A DNA stretch of 64,000 bases from CAYGFH01 sp964430295 (GTDB lineage Bacteria; Patescibacteriota; Microgenomatia; UBA10105; UBA927). A program made the position numbers and the translations under genes. Position 1 is the first letter of the stretch. Each line of letters begins with the position of its first letter. The notes beneath the pieces were generated by a model. The model was not told the origin of the DNA, made no database searches, and worked only from the letters and a program-made list of their open reading frames with translations. This document shows, piece after piece, positions 35,951 to 45,481 of this stretch. The stretch lies in NCBI GenBank assembly GCA_964430295.1, contig CAYSEV010000002.1, forward strand, positions 25,429-89,428, written 5' to 3'.

Positions 35951-35956
35951 TATGCA

Positions 35957-37024
35957 ATGATCCCTCAACATATAAGCATCGTAATCGCAACATATAATTC
36001 AGAGAAAACACTACCATTGGTTCTTGCCTCTATTAGAAATCAAACATATCCCAGAAAACATATAGAAATTGTAATAGTTGATGGAGGGTCTGTTGATGCC
36101 ACACTTCAAATTGCCCGACAATATAAATGCAAAATAATCCATAATCCAAATGTAGAACCGCTATACGCAAAATATCTTGGGTTTATTCATTCGAAAGGCA
36201 AATATATTGAGTATATTGATCATGATGAGGTTATTGTAAATGAAAATAGTATTCGTACCCGTATTCATATCTTTGAAAAATTTTCTGATGTAAAAGCCCT
36301 TACAGGTTGCGGCTATTATAGTCCAAGTGGATACCATATTATTAACAGTTATATAAGTGAATTTGGAGATCCCTTTTCCTTTTTTATGTATTCATTAACA
36401 AAACATGCAGATTTTTTTATGTCGGTTATGAAATCCAGATATACAACGAGTCTGGATAATGATGAGTTTACGATATTTGATTTGAAGGGAAGTTCAGAAA
36501 TGCCGCTTGTTGAGTTGGTAGCGGGTGGCGGGATGGTTGATCGTGCATATATGTTAAAAAATTTCCCGGAATTGAAAACAAAACAGTATCTTTTGCCGCA
36601 TCTGTTATATCTGTTACTCCAAAAATCTACGATGTTGGCTATTACAAAACATGACCCGATAATACACTATTCTTCGGATACAATAAAAAGTTATATGCAT
36701 AAGCTTATATGGCGAATAAAAAATAATATATTTTTTAAAAAAACTACTGGAATTTCAGGATTTTCAGGTCGGATTGGCAGTAATACATTGAGAGTCAAAT
36801 TACGTAAATTTTTATTTATTCCATACGCACTCAGTATTATTATTCCTTGTATAGATGCTATAAGGCTTATATTTTCCAGGAAAAATATCGGGTATATAAT
36901 ACACGTTCCGTTAACCTTTATAACTGCAGTGCTTATCATTTATTTTTCATTTTTAAAGCTATTTGGAATTCAGATGCAGCTTCAAAATTATGATGGAACC
37001 GTCAGAGCATATGAACATGCGTAA
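35957..37024 (+). CDS. GT2 glycosyltransferase with C-terminal membrane helices
   Basis: A 355-residue paralogue of the 27119 product. ISIVIATYNSEKTLPLVLAS and VIVDGGSVDATLQIA form the nucleotide-binding part. EYIDHDEVIV supplies a DHD metal site, which the paralogue lacks. LVELVAGGGMVDR and the C-terminal RKFLFIPYALSIIIPCIDAI with a second helix are shared. The ATG at 35957 gives the short N terminus seen in the paralogue; an upstream ATG at 35927 and a TTG at 35915 are possible but the TTG overlaps a -10 box. It overlaps the next gene by 14 bases. Confidence 0.78.
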   Translation: MIPQHISIVIATYNSEKTLPLVLASIRNQTYPRKHIEIVIVDGGSVDATLQIARQYKCKIIHNPNVEPLYAKYLGFIHSKGKYIEYIDHDEVIVNENSIRTRIHIFEKFSDVKALTGCGYYSPSGYHIINSYISEFGDPFSFFMYSLTKHADFFMSVMKSRYTTSLDNDEFTIFDLKGSSEMPLVELVAGGGMVDRAYMLKNFPELKTKQYLLPHLLYLLLQKSTMLAITKHDPIIHYSSDTIKSYMHKLIWRIKNNIFFKKTTGISGFSGRIGSNTLRVKLRKFLFIPYALSIIIPCIDAIRLIFSRKNIGYIIHVPLTFITAVLIIYFSFLKLFGIQMQLQNYDGTVRAYEHA

Positions 37025-39266
37025 TTCCAACAAAATTTCATATAGTCAAATTATCGTATATCTTTGTGCTCTCGTGTTGTTCTTAATTCCTTTTTTTTGG
37101 TTTGAACCAGGGTATATAAATCTTGGTGGAGATGGCGGAAGACTTTATTTCTTGGATCCGTTGGCTGTTGCGAAAAGCGCTTTAAACTACACTAATTCCG
37201 CCTATGGATATTCTTTTTCGTTCATCCCGTATCTTTATTTTTTGTATAGTATGCTTCAGGTTCTGCGGACACCAACAAATCTGATTGCCTTTGAACACGG
37301 ATTAAATTTATCTCTAAGCTTTTTATACATTGTCTTAATTCTCAGAGTATTTCTTTCAAACCATAAATATAAAAATCGTGTAATTATAAATGACTCTATA
37401 GGAATAACTGCGGGTGTTGCATATATTTCACTCATTACAAAAACCGGATGGCCTGTGGCGCTTCCGACACTAAATCAGATATTTTTAAACGTGATGATTT
37501 TTTACCATATGCTTCAATATATACGCACATCGAAATTCAGACATCTAATTTCTATATGTCTTGTCACACTGGTGTTTTCAATTAATTTCGGATTGGGAAA
37601 TGCGCCGCAATTGCTGTCTTTTTATCCGCTATCTCTGATATTTATTTATATCTATACGAGATATATAGAAAACATTCCGTTTCAATGGAAGAATATATTT
37701 ATACTGATACTAACGTTGGTGGGTATTCACAGTTTTCACATATTTCCAATTCTTATGTCTCTGTTTAATTCATCAAGCATAGTTCATTCTCAGGTCTTTA
37801 GCGAATCTGTGATAAAAAATGCGGGATTATTCTATTTTACTGAAAATCATGCGGCATCAGGAAAAATAAGCCGGGAATTATTTCAGTGGTGGCTTAGCAA
37901 AGATATATTGATTTATATCTTGCCTATCACAATCGTCGGCGGATTCTTATCCGGAAAATCAAAATTACTACTGTTACTTGGAAGCATGTTTTTGGGCACA
38001 TTATTTCTAGTCTCTGCGAATATTACTGAAATAGGGGTGAAATTATATACATTATTTTTCTATATCCCGGGCTTTTCCATGTTTCGATCATTTAATGAAA
38101 AGTGGTTTTATGTATTTGCATTTTATTATGTACTGTTATTTGGAATGTCACTGTATTATATGCTCAGAAGAAGACATATATGTTCTGTCATTTCCGTTTC
38201 GTTCATACTAACGTCATTGTTTATTTATCGATTGCTCCCATTTTTCAAAGGTGATGTTGTCCATTCCACGTTGTATATGTCCAATGGCGTATCAAGCGTT
38301 TTTACGGTTGATCCTGATTTAGTGGATAGTTTGTTATATGTTAAAAAACTTCCGAAAGACGGAAAAGTATTGACACTTCCGTTAACATTTCCATACTTCC
38401 AAATATCGTATGGACAAAAGGGTGGTGCGTATGAAGGGATTTCGATGGTATCGAATATTGCCAACAGACAGGACTTTGCAGGGTTATGGTCATTCGGACC
38501 GTACGAGAAGCCAATGATAGAAGCCATACTATCAAAGGATTTTAATCAGATTAGACAGATACTTTCAATGCTCAATGTTCGATATATTTATAGGAACTCT
38601 GATGACAGGGTTATGGACCGTTTTCCGAAATACCCATATGTGCCTATAAAAACATTTGAATCTAAAGATGATATACCCGCGATTAAAAATCAACGTGCAT
38701 ATGACGATTTTTTATCAGGTCTGCATGCAAAATTAATCTATCAAAAGGGGTTTTATAGCATATATGAACTCGATCAGCACATTGTTAGGCCACTTATATA
38801 TATTCCGGATTATATAAAAAGCACGGCAGATTACTCCGATACCAACTCGTTTTCATGGGCTTTTTTAGATACCCGTGATTGCAGAAAAATTTCATGCGAT
38901 GCGACAATATCCGGGATACCGAATATTTCATACACAAAAAAAAGTGAAACATTGTATGAAATTACCCTTGATATATCAAAACAAAAAAAACCGTTTCTTT
39001 TGGTGTTTACGCAGCCATATGTGTCTGATGTGCAGCTTTCACTGGATGAAAAAACGATTCAAAATACTTCAGATCATATTCTGGTGAATAATTACGCTAA
39101 CGGGTGGGTCATATATCCGGAAAAATATTCGTCAAATAAACGGTTGAAGGGTTTCATATACTTGCGTTCAATACGTAATGCATATATAGGAAGTATTGTG
39201 TCCTTGATTTTTGTTTTTCTTGTACTGGCAGCATTTGTATTTTCGTACAAATATAAAAAATTATGA
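37011..39266 (+). CDS. Large polytopic GT-C-like membrane protein (AftD/YfhO-like)
   Basis: A 751-residue protein. After one helix it has YINLGGDGGRLYFLDPLAVA with D41 in the first loop. About twelve helices follow, with YIPGFSMFRSFNEKWF near 360-375 at the end of a luminal loop. A 230-residue extracellular domain and a last helix complete it. The GGDGG and MFR...K blocks recur in the 40519 and, in part, the 43721 products. The plan resembles AftD-type arabinofuranosyltransferases and YfhO, so a lipid-linked-sugar transferase is likely. The start is the ATG at 37011; 37017 is possible. Confidence 0.72.
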   Translation: MNMRNSNKISYSQIIVYLCALVLFLIPFFWFEPGYINLGGDGGRLYFLDPLAVAKSALNYTNSAYGYSFSFIPYLYFLYSMLQVLRTPTNLIAFEHGLNLSLSFLYIVLILRVFLSNHKYKNRVIINDSIGITAGVAYISLITKTGWPVALPTLNQIFLNVMIFYHMLQYIRTSKFRHLISICLVTLVFSINFGLGNAPQLLSFYPLSLIFIYIYTRYIENIPFQWKNIFILILTLVGIHSFHIFPILMSLFNSSSIVHSQVFSESVIKNAGLFYFTENHAASGKISRELFQWWLSKDILIYILPITIVGGFLSGKSKLLLLLGSMFLGTLFLVSANITEIGVKLYTLFFYIPGFSMFRSFNEKWFYVFAFYYVLLFGMSLYYMLRRRHICSVISVSFILTSLFIYRLLPFFKGDVVHSTLYMSNGVSSVFTVDPDLVDSLLYVKKLPKDGKVLTLPLTFPYFQISYGQKGGAYEGISMVSNIANRQDFAGLWSFGPYEKPMIEAILSKDFNQIRQILSMLNVRYIYRNSDDRVMDRFPKYPYVPIKTFESKDDIPAIKNQRAYDDFLSGLHAKLIYQKGFYSIYELDQHIVRPLIYIPDYIKSTADYSDTNSFSWAFLDTRDCRKISCDATISGIPNISYTKKSETLYEITLDISKQKKPFLLVFTQPYVSDVQLSLDEKTIQNTSDHILVNNYANGWVIYPEKYSSNKRLKGFIYLRSIRNAYIGSIVSLIFVFLVLAAFVFSYKYKKL

Positions 39267-39592
39267 AATATCCCATGCATCGTTTCATGATATCGCTCTT
39301 ATCTGTCTCGTTTTTTTTTCTGATATTTTTCCTCGATGTAAAACATTTTTTCTCTTTTTCTGATGTCGCATTTATTGTGGCGATTTGTACCTATGTATTC
39401 TTTATAAATTTAGAGCGATATTCTTCGAAATTCACCTTTATTCTTACTATATATTTTGTTCTAATTATGGGAGTTTCATATCTGCAAAACGGATTTGATA
39501 CAATAACAGAACGAATCGGTGAGTGGTTTTACATTTTTTTTGCCATAGGACTGATACAATACTCCCGTGAATTAAAAGATACGGATATATGA
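39263..39592 (+). CDS. Small multi-pass membrane protein, unknown
   Basis: A 109-residue, very hydrophobic protein with three to four predicted helices (about 9-27, 32-49, 56-72, 86-102) and a charged C terminus. ATGA overlaps at both ends fix start and stop, so it is almost certainly translated. The segment TITERIGEWFYIFF resembles TAERLTWYAAAFF in the 73-residue product at 46431. I do not recognise the family. Size and context would suit a small accessory of lipid-linked sugar transfer. Confidence 0.7.
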   Translation: MKYPMHRFMISLLSVSFFFLIFFLDVKHFFSFSDVAFIVAICTYVFFINLERYSSKFTFILTIYFVLIMGVSYLQNGFDTITERIGEWFYIFFAIGLIQYSRELKDTDI

Positions 39593-40515
39593 AATGCATA
39601 ATTTGTACTTCTACTGATTGGAAATATTTATTTGATTCAAGAGATCGGATGTTTGATATGGGGGGAAAATTTTCCATGTTTAAATGTCTCTCATGCGGGT
39701 TTGCCCGATTATCTCCAAAACCTACAAACAAGCAACTTAAAAAATATTACCCTTCTTCAAATTATTACTCATATGGTGAAAATGAGAATTTAAGCTTCTT
39801 CGGAAAACTTCGCAGATATTTGGTGCTTCATTATTATCATCCGGATTTAGTATCCCGGATTATAAGTTTATTTCTTCATGTTCCTGCAATGCCTTCATTT
39901 ATTGCACATGGAAAGATTATGGACATAGGGTGCGGCAGTGGGGAAACGCTGCTGCTTCTTAAGGAATCAGGATGGGATGTATTTGGTATGGATATAGATA
40001 CAAACGCCATCAAGGTTGCAAAAAAAAGAGGGTTGAAGAATGTTCATATAGGGACATATGAAAGTCTCAATGAATACAAAGATAATTATTTTGATGCCAT
40101 ACGTATGTATCACGTAATAGAGCATATAGATGATCCGATTAATTGCATGCGCCTTGCATACAAAAAACTTAAAAAAGGCGGAGAGATTATTATAGGTACT
40201 CCCAATATATCAAGTTTTATAGCATCGCTTATGAAACAATATTGGTATAATCTGGATAGTCCCAGACACTTGTACCTATTTTCTCCATATACGTTGACAA
40301 GAATAGCTCAAGTGAGTGAGTTTAAGGATTGTAGAATCCGTTTTTCTTCCGCCGGGGGAATTATAGGCAGCATCCAATATCTTATACGCGAATATACTTC
40401 ATCTCATATTGATTTGGTCAATAGGCCACTGTTAATACTTATGCTGTATCCTTTTGAAAAATTATTGGATTTTTTCAAAAAAGGCGATGTGATAATCTTA
40501 TCCGCAAAAAAATAA
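39589..40515 (+). CDS. Class I methyltransferase with N-terminal zinc ribbon
   Basis: A 308-residue protein. Four cysteines (C3, C6, C33, C36) form a zinc-ribbon-like module. KIMDIGCGSGETLLLL (109-124) is the SAM site, followed by MDIDTNAIKVAKKRG and the YHVIEHIDDP post-motif, as in Methyltransf_23 proteins common in glycan clusters. IIIGTPNISSF and DSPRHLYLFSPYTL are typical of that group. The substrate is probably a sugar or lipid-linked intermediate. It is coupled by ATGA to the small membrane protein upstream. Confidence 0.85.
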   Translation: MKCIICTSTDWKYLFDSRDRMFDMGGKFSMFKCLSCGFARLSPKPTNKQLKKYYPSSNYYSYGENENLSFFGKLRRYLVLHYYHPDLVSRIISLFLHVPAMPSFIAHGKIMDIGCGSGETLLLLKESGWDVFGMDIDTNAIKVAKKRGLKNVHIGTYESLNEYKDNYFDAIRMYHVIEHIDDPINCMRLAYKKLKKGGEIIIGTPNISSFIASLMKQYWYNLDSPRHLYLFSPYTLTRIAQVSEFKDCRIRFSSAGGIIGSIQYLIREYTSSHIDLVNRPLLILMLYPFEKLLDFFKKGDVIILSAKK

Positions 40516-40518
40516 ATA

Positions 40519-42744
40519 ATGAAACGTGCAGATACATTCAGGCAATATATTTTGAGATATTGGCAAATTGTACTTCTTATAAGTATAACCATATCAATTT
40601 TTCTGATCCCTAATTTATTTTGGGGTAACCTGTATCAGGTGGGCGGGGACGATGGGAGATTTTACTATATATTCCCCTGGGAGTATCTGAAAAATTTTTC
40701 ATTTAATATTATTTCAAATAATACACTTGGCGGAAATATGGGATACTTGCCTGTAAGTTATTCCGCCCCGACTATATTTGTTTTATATATATTAAAAACC
40801 TTGTTTCCTGCTTTTAATACACAACTTCTTGCGTATGGTCTAATACTATCAATAAGTTTTTTATTCATGTATCTGTTCTTGCATGAAGTTATTGCTTCCA
40901 AATCTGTTTATTTATATTGGGGAAGATTATTAACCTCTATATATTATATTTTTTCTGTTTACCTCACAAAAACATTTTATCAGCATCAGCTTATATCTAT
41001 GTACTCAATTATGGTGTTACCGGTCTGTCTGTATCTATTTACAGTCGGAGTTAAAAAAATGTCATATAAATATATCATTGCCTCATCATTATTTTATTCA
41101 ATATTTAGTTCCACATTGTACGGTCTACCTTGGCTATTGCCTTCAGTCATCACACTTATTCCTTTCCTTATATATCTGCAGAATCATAATCGATCGATGT
41201 TTATAAAAGCGTTATTTATCTTTGTGATTTTTACTGTTCTTTGTAACATGTATTGGATAATTCATTATGTAGTTCCGTTTATAACAAAATCAGGTGGAGA
41301 TGTTTTTACAGATCACTTACTTTCCGATACGTATCGGGAACAAAATAATGATGCTATCGCCGCGATAACCCGTCTAAATGCCCCTGTAAATCAACTTATA
41401 AACCACCTGCGTACGTCATGGATGGATAGGGAGAGTGTTACTCTACATGAAACAATTGGTGTTGTATATTTTTTGGTTGCTTTATATGCCGGATCTTTAC
41501 TTCGACTTGTGAGAAGGTCATCACAAATACTGTTTTTAACAGTATTTACAGGATTTTGTCTAACACTATTTTTTGTAACTCCTAACTTCGGCGAGATGAA
41601 TTTGAAGATTTTTCAATTTTTAAACAATACTATTCCTTTCTTCGTCATGTTTAGAAATATGTATGATAAATTTGCGCTGGCAACAGCATTTCAATATGCA
41701 TTTATGGTGTATATCACGTTATATATATTCGGCGAGGCAAGAATGAATAATATCTGCAAGTATTTTATTCTACTAACACTCTGTATTGTTACCGGTATAA
41801 AGATGTATCCTTATGTATTTGTTCAGTATTCAGATGATATATATTCAACAAGAATAAGTGGACGATTAAATACCGATTTTTTTTCTTTAATGAGTTACGT
41901 TGGACAAATGGATACAACCTCCAGATTTCTTTGGTATCCGATGACGTATCCCGGATACATATTTATACGGGATGCGGTTGGGACACATAATTTTTATACC
42001 GGATTATCACCAATGCAAATTTTAGCAAAAAAAAGCGATATAGCAGGATACTATGGTATTCAAACACAGTCTAAGCCTGATTTAAACGCAGTAATATATG
42101 ACTCGTTAAAACGTCATGAATATGAAATTATTGGGAAACGCCTTCAGGAGCAAAATATAGGTTTTATTATAGAAAATAAGGATATTCCTGATACATTGGC
42201 TCTGAAATTTTTGGATGAAAACGGATTTATGTCCAGTCAGTCATCAGAGTATTTTCATGAAATAAAAGGGGATAAAATAAAGGACTTTGGAACATCATAT
42301 TCGTTATATGCTATTCAGAAAAAATACCTGTCACAGACAGTTTCCATGGCTGATTCTGTCCAACTTGATAGTGTAAATACACAACAGGTCAAGTTTAAGA
42401 AATTACAAAACGGATCATACGATATGTACATTGACCGATTAAAAGATTCGAAATATCTGATTTTTTTGGAGCCGTACAATCCTTTATGGAACATCCGTCT
42501 CGTAGATGGTAATAGGAAAAAAACGATATCCATACGACCAGCCAGAGCTTTTGACTATGGGAATGTATGGAAACTGGATTCGAAAGAGCTTCTTTCCCGC
42601 TATCCTGATATGTTGAAGAAGAATTCTGACGGAACTATTTCTATGCACGCTGAAATTATATTTTCACCTGCGAAATATTCATTGCCATTTCTTTCAATGA
42701 GCATACTTACAGGCCTGATCGGCTTACTTATTATATTTTTATAA
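40519..42744 (+). CDS. Large polytopic GT-C-like membrane protein
   Basis: A 741-residue protein and paralogue of the 37011 product in plan. One N-terminal helix is followed by YQVGGDDGRFYYIFPWEYL (D44, D45), about twelve helices, then TIPFFVMFRNMYDKFALA near residue 370-390. An extracellular domain of over 250 residues precedes one final helix. The short spacing (three bases) from the methyltransferase gene indicates a shared transcript. Likely an extracytoplasmic glycosyltransferase; the sugar is unknown. Confidence 0.72.
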   Translation: MKRADTFRQYILRYWQIVLLISITISIFLIPNLFWGNLYQVGGDDGRFYYIFPWEYLKNFSFNIISNNTLGGNMGYLPVSYSAPTIFVLYILKTLFPAFNTQLLAYGLILSISFLFMYLFLHEVIASKSVYLYWGRLLTSIYYIFSVYLTKTFYQHQLISMYSIMVLPVCLYLFTVGVKKMSYKYIIASSLFYSIFSSTLYGLPWLLPSVITLIPFLIYLQNHNRSMFIKALFIFVIFTVLCNMYWIIHYVVPFITKSGGDVFTDHLLSDTYREQNNDAIAAITRLNAPVNQLINHLRTSWMDRESVTLHETIGVVYFLVALYAGSLLRLVRRSSQILFLTVFTGFCLTLFFVTPNFGEMNLKIFQFLNNTIPFFVMFRNMYDKFALATAFQYAFMVYITLYIFGEARMNNICKYFILLTLCIVTGIKMYPYVFVQYSDDIYSTRISGRLNTDFFSLMSYVGQMDTTSRFLWYPMTYPGYIFIRDAVGTHNFYTGLSPMQILAKKSDIAGYYGIQTQSKPDLNAVIYDSLKRHEYEIIGKRLQEQNIGFIIENKDIPDTLALKFLDENGFMSSQSSEYFHEIKGDKIKDFGTSYSLYAIQKKYLSQTVSMADSVQLDSVNTQQVKFKKLQNGSYDMYIDRLKDSKYLIFLEPYNPLWNIRLVDGNRKKTISIRPARAFDYGNVWKLDSKELLSRYPDMLKKNSDGTISMHAEIIFSPAKYSLPFLSMSILTGLIGLLIIFL

Positions 42745-42747
42745 CAT

Positions 42748-43719
42748 ATGAAGCGTATTGGAATGCATTTAGCGATTGTCATTATACTTTTACTAATTGG
42801 TTCATGTATGTCTCTTATTTTCTACCGTGAAGTGCATTACACTGCTATACAGGTGTATGAACATAGAAATATTGAGAATGAAGGACCTCTTTTAAAAAAT
42901 AGTACAATTCGTGGAGAAGTCACTTCTGTATATGACAATTTTGGTACAGTAAAAATTCGTGTTAACACATTTGGCAGATTCAATTATGACACGATTCATT
43001 TCCGATTACGGGAAAAGGGGACACAGGAGTGGATTGTGAAGAATTCGTATGCAGTAGATACATTTAGAAATAAACTTCTATATGGTTTTGGCTTTCCTAT
43101 ATTCCGGAATTCGGCTGGTAAGACGTACGAATTTGAACTCACGTCCGATACTGGAACACCCGATAATTCGATAGGGTTTTATACAGGAAAGTATTCCTTG
43201 GCTACTCAGTATGTTTTTTCAAAAAATACATTAATGAATAACCCTGAAAAAATGCCCGTATTTTTGAAGACAAAGATAGTAAGCCTGATTTCGGACCCGT
43301 TTGTCCTGTTATATTATGCGATTTTTCTGTTGCCTGCAGTACTATATTCGTGTTTATTCTTATGTAAAAACGCGATACACCTTTATGCTATAGAGTTTTT
43401 TTCATTTTTATATATGCTTATTGCGTACATGTTTATACCAATTGCCATATCTTGGGATACTATATTGTTTATTGTCTTTTCCGCAGTTTTTATATTCGAA
43501 GCTCAGTCATATTTTGTAATAACAAATAAAAATCACGTTTCCCGTGGTTCTTTCATAGCCTCTCATATGTACCATTTACCAATGCTGCTTATAGGTATTA
43601 TGCTTTGGAATGTTGCTATAAAGAATGATCTTGTAGCAAATCGGGCGGCAATAGGCGTTTTTTACCTTACTGTTTTATCGTTGATATTATCGTATAAGGA
43701 AGTACTATATAACAAATAA
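42748..43719 (+). CDS. Uncharacterised membrane protein with N-terminal extracellular beta domain
   Basis: A 323-residue protein I cannot place in a named family. A single N-terminal helix (about 6-26) leads into an extracellular segment of about 150 residues rich in beta strands, including FGTVKIRVNTFGRFNYDTIH and GFGFPIFRNSAGKTYEFEL. Four to five helices follow from about residue 185. The beta domain looks like a carbohydrate-binding jelly roll, but this is inference. One base separates it from the 43721 gene, whose product lacks the first helix of its relatives, so the two may work as one unit. Confidence 0.65.
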   Translation: MKRIGMHLAIVIILLLIGSCMSLIFYREVHYTAIQVYEHRNIENEGPLLKNSTIRGEVTSVYDNFGTVKIRVNTFGRFNYDTIHFRLREKGTQEWIVKNSYAVDTFRNKLLYGFGFPIFRNSAGKTYEFELTSDTGTPDNSIGFYTGKYSLATQYVFSKNTLMNNPEKMPVFLKTKIVSLISDPFVLLYYAIFLLPAVLYSCLFLCKNAIHLYAIEFFSFLYMLIAYMFIPIAISWDTILFIVFSAVFIFEAQSYFVITNKNHVSRGSFIASHMYHLPMLLIGIMLWNVAIKNDLVANRAAIGVFYLTVLSLILSYKEVLYNK

Positions 43720-43720
43720 T

Positions 43721-45481
43721 ATGCAGAAGTATTTCGCCTTTGGTGATGCACCGTTTTTTTTTCCGGAACAAATATCAGATATTTCCTGGATTCCCCGTAT
43801 TTGGGATCAATCTTACGCGTTTGGAAGGAGTATGATAGCTCAGCTTTGGATTGATTATCCTATCAGATTGTTCATTAAGCTTGCCTACATATTCGGACTT
43901 AATTGGTGGAGCATCGATAAGCTTTTATGGGTTGGAGCAGTGGTATTATCTATATTTTCTGTTTGGAAAATTTCAAAATATATCTTTCAATCTAGATTTA
44001 TAAGTTTGATATCTATATGTATTTATACATTCAATACATATGTGCTCATGTTATTTGATGGAGGGCAACGCGGTGTTATGTTAGCATATTCGTTTGTTCC
44101 CTTTATCCTATATAGATTTATATCTTCTATAGACCATGTATTTGACACAGGTCGTTTACCGCATCGAAAAAATATTCAAAATGGATTGTTATTGTCTATA
44201 CTTATCGCATTTGACCTACGATTAACATATGTAGTCGTATTAATATTGATTGCGTATTGTGTAGGAGTCATGTATTTCAATGAGTATAAAAAGAAGCATT
44301 TCATGTCAAATCTTTTGCTGTTTTTTAAAACTATTTTTCCATCGTTCATAATCCCGCCGTTCATACATGCATATTGGATACTACCGATGGTTTTTGTGAA
44401 GGATGGGGTTTCGTTAGGGGAAGAGTATACAGGAGTCGGTATGTTAAAGTTTCTTAGCGTTGCTGACTTTTCTCATGCGTTTTCTCTATTACATCCGAAT
44501 TGGCCTGAAAATTTATTCGGAAAAGTCTATTTCCTGCAACCTGAATTTTTAATCATTCCGCTTGTTGCCTTTGGATCTCTACTTACTATTAACAGTATAA
44601 GAACCCAATCGAGGCGAATTCGTAAACATATTATCTTTTTTTCGCTAGTATCTCTAGTTGGTGTCTTTTTGGCGAAAGGTGTTAGAGAACCATTTGGAAG
44701 TCTATATGTTTGGGCTTTTAGTACTATACCAGGATTTGTAATGTTTCGTGATCCTACAAAATTCTATCTTTTAATAGCATTGGGATATTCATTGCTTATT
44801 CCATATGCATTATATAGTTTCGCTACATGGGTGCAGCGGCACATACATCGTCCAACGGGAAAATATGCCATTATTCTGCAATTTTTTCTGATATGGGTGG
44901 GGTTGCTGCGATCAATTTTTCTGGGGGGGGTGAGCGGTAATGTTTCACCTAAAATGCTTCCGACTGAGTATATACATTTAAAAAATACTCTCGTAGCTGA
45001 TAAAGAAGCATCACGTGTATTATGGCTGCCGGTAGCGGAAAAATTCAGCTATGCTTCAGACATACACCCAATTATCACATCTGAGTCTTTATTTAATACT
45101 GCATCTGTTTCCGGCATACTTGAAGCAATCAGTTCTCCAGATTTTGAGACAGTCTTGAAGAAATCAGGAATTAAATACGTTGTTATTCCAAGCGACGAAT
45201 GGCAGAGAATATTTCTAAAGGAATATACGTATGACGAGAATCTTAGAAACCAGATAATTCATGCGTTAGAGTCAAAAAAAATAGTTCGGGATACTTCATA
45301 TGCACGCTTGGCTGTATTTAGGAATACTGAGTATACATTCGAGCCACATAAACCTGCATTCGTTGACTTACAGGAAGTATGGATGTATAGAGGGTTAGGT
45401 ATTAGCGGTATAGCACTCGTTATAAGTTTGATACTCATTATGATACCAAAAAAAGATAATCATGATAGAATAAATGAATGA
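43721..45481 (+). CDS. Polytopic GT-C-like membrane protein lacking the usual first helix
   Basis: A 586-residue protein related in plan to the 37011 and 40519 products. It opens directly with the acidic loop (KYFAFGDAPFFFPEQISD, D9) instead of a membrane helix. Several helices follow, then TIPGFVMFRDPTKFYLL near residue 335-350, and a shorter extracellular domain before a final helix. A run of eight G residues at 44923-44930 falls in codons 401-404. The upstream gene ends one base before it in another frame. Either the N-terminal helix is supplied by that neighbour or this is a compact variant. Confidence 0.7.
   Translation: MQKYFAFGDAPFFFPEQISDISWIPRIWDQSYAFGRSMIAQLWIDYPIRLFIKLAYIFGLNWWSIDKLLWVGAVVLSIFSVWKISKYIFQSRFISLISICIYTFNTYVLMLFDGGQRGVMLAYSFVPFILYRFISSIDHVFDTGRLPHRKNIQNGLLLSILIAFDLRLTYVVVLILIAYCVGVMYFNEYKKKHFMSNLLLFFKTIFPSFIIPPFIHAYWILPMVFVKDGVSLGEEYTGVGMLKFLSVADFSHAFSLLHPNWPENLFGKVYFLQPEFLIIPLVAFGSLLTINSIRTQSRRIRKHIIFFSLVSLVGVFLAKGVREPFGSLYVWAFSTIPGFVMFRDPTKFYLLIALGYSLLIPYALYSFATWVQRHIHRPTGKYAIILQFFLIWVGLLRSIFLGGVSGNVSPKMLPTEYIHLKNTLVADKEASRVLWLPVAEKFSYASDIHPIITSESLFNTASVSGILEAISSPDFETVLKKSGIKYVVIPSDEWQRIFLKEYTYDENLRNQIIHALESKKIVRDTSYARLAVFRNTEYTFEPHKPAFVDLQEVWMYRGLGISGIALVISLILIMIPKKDNHDRINE
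44923..44930 (+). repeat. G8 homopolymer inside a coding region
   Basis: Eight consecutive G residues encode part of LGGVSG in the 43721 product. It is the longest G run I see in this AT-rich window. Runs of this kind are slippage-prone and in other bacteria act as phase-variation switches in surface-glycan genes. Confidence 0.7.

Noticed and set aside
39311..39319. T9 run as a phase-variation tract
   Set aside because: Runs of eight or nine T occur several times in this AT-rich window (for example 43754-43762), so it is not distinctive, unlike the single G8 run.
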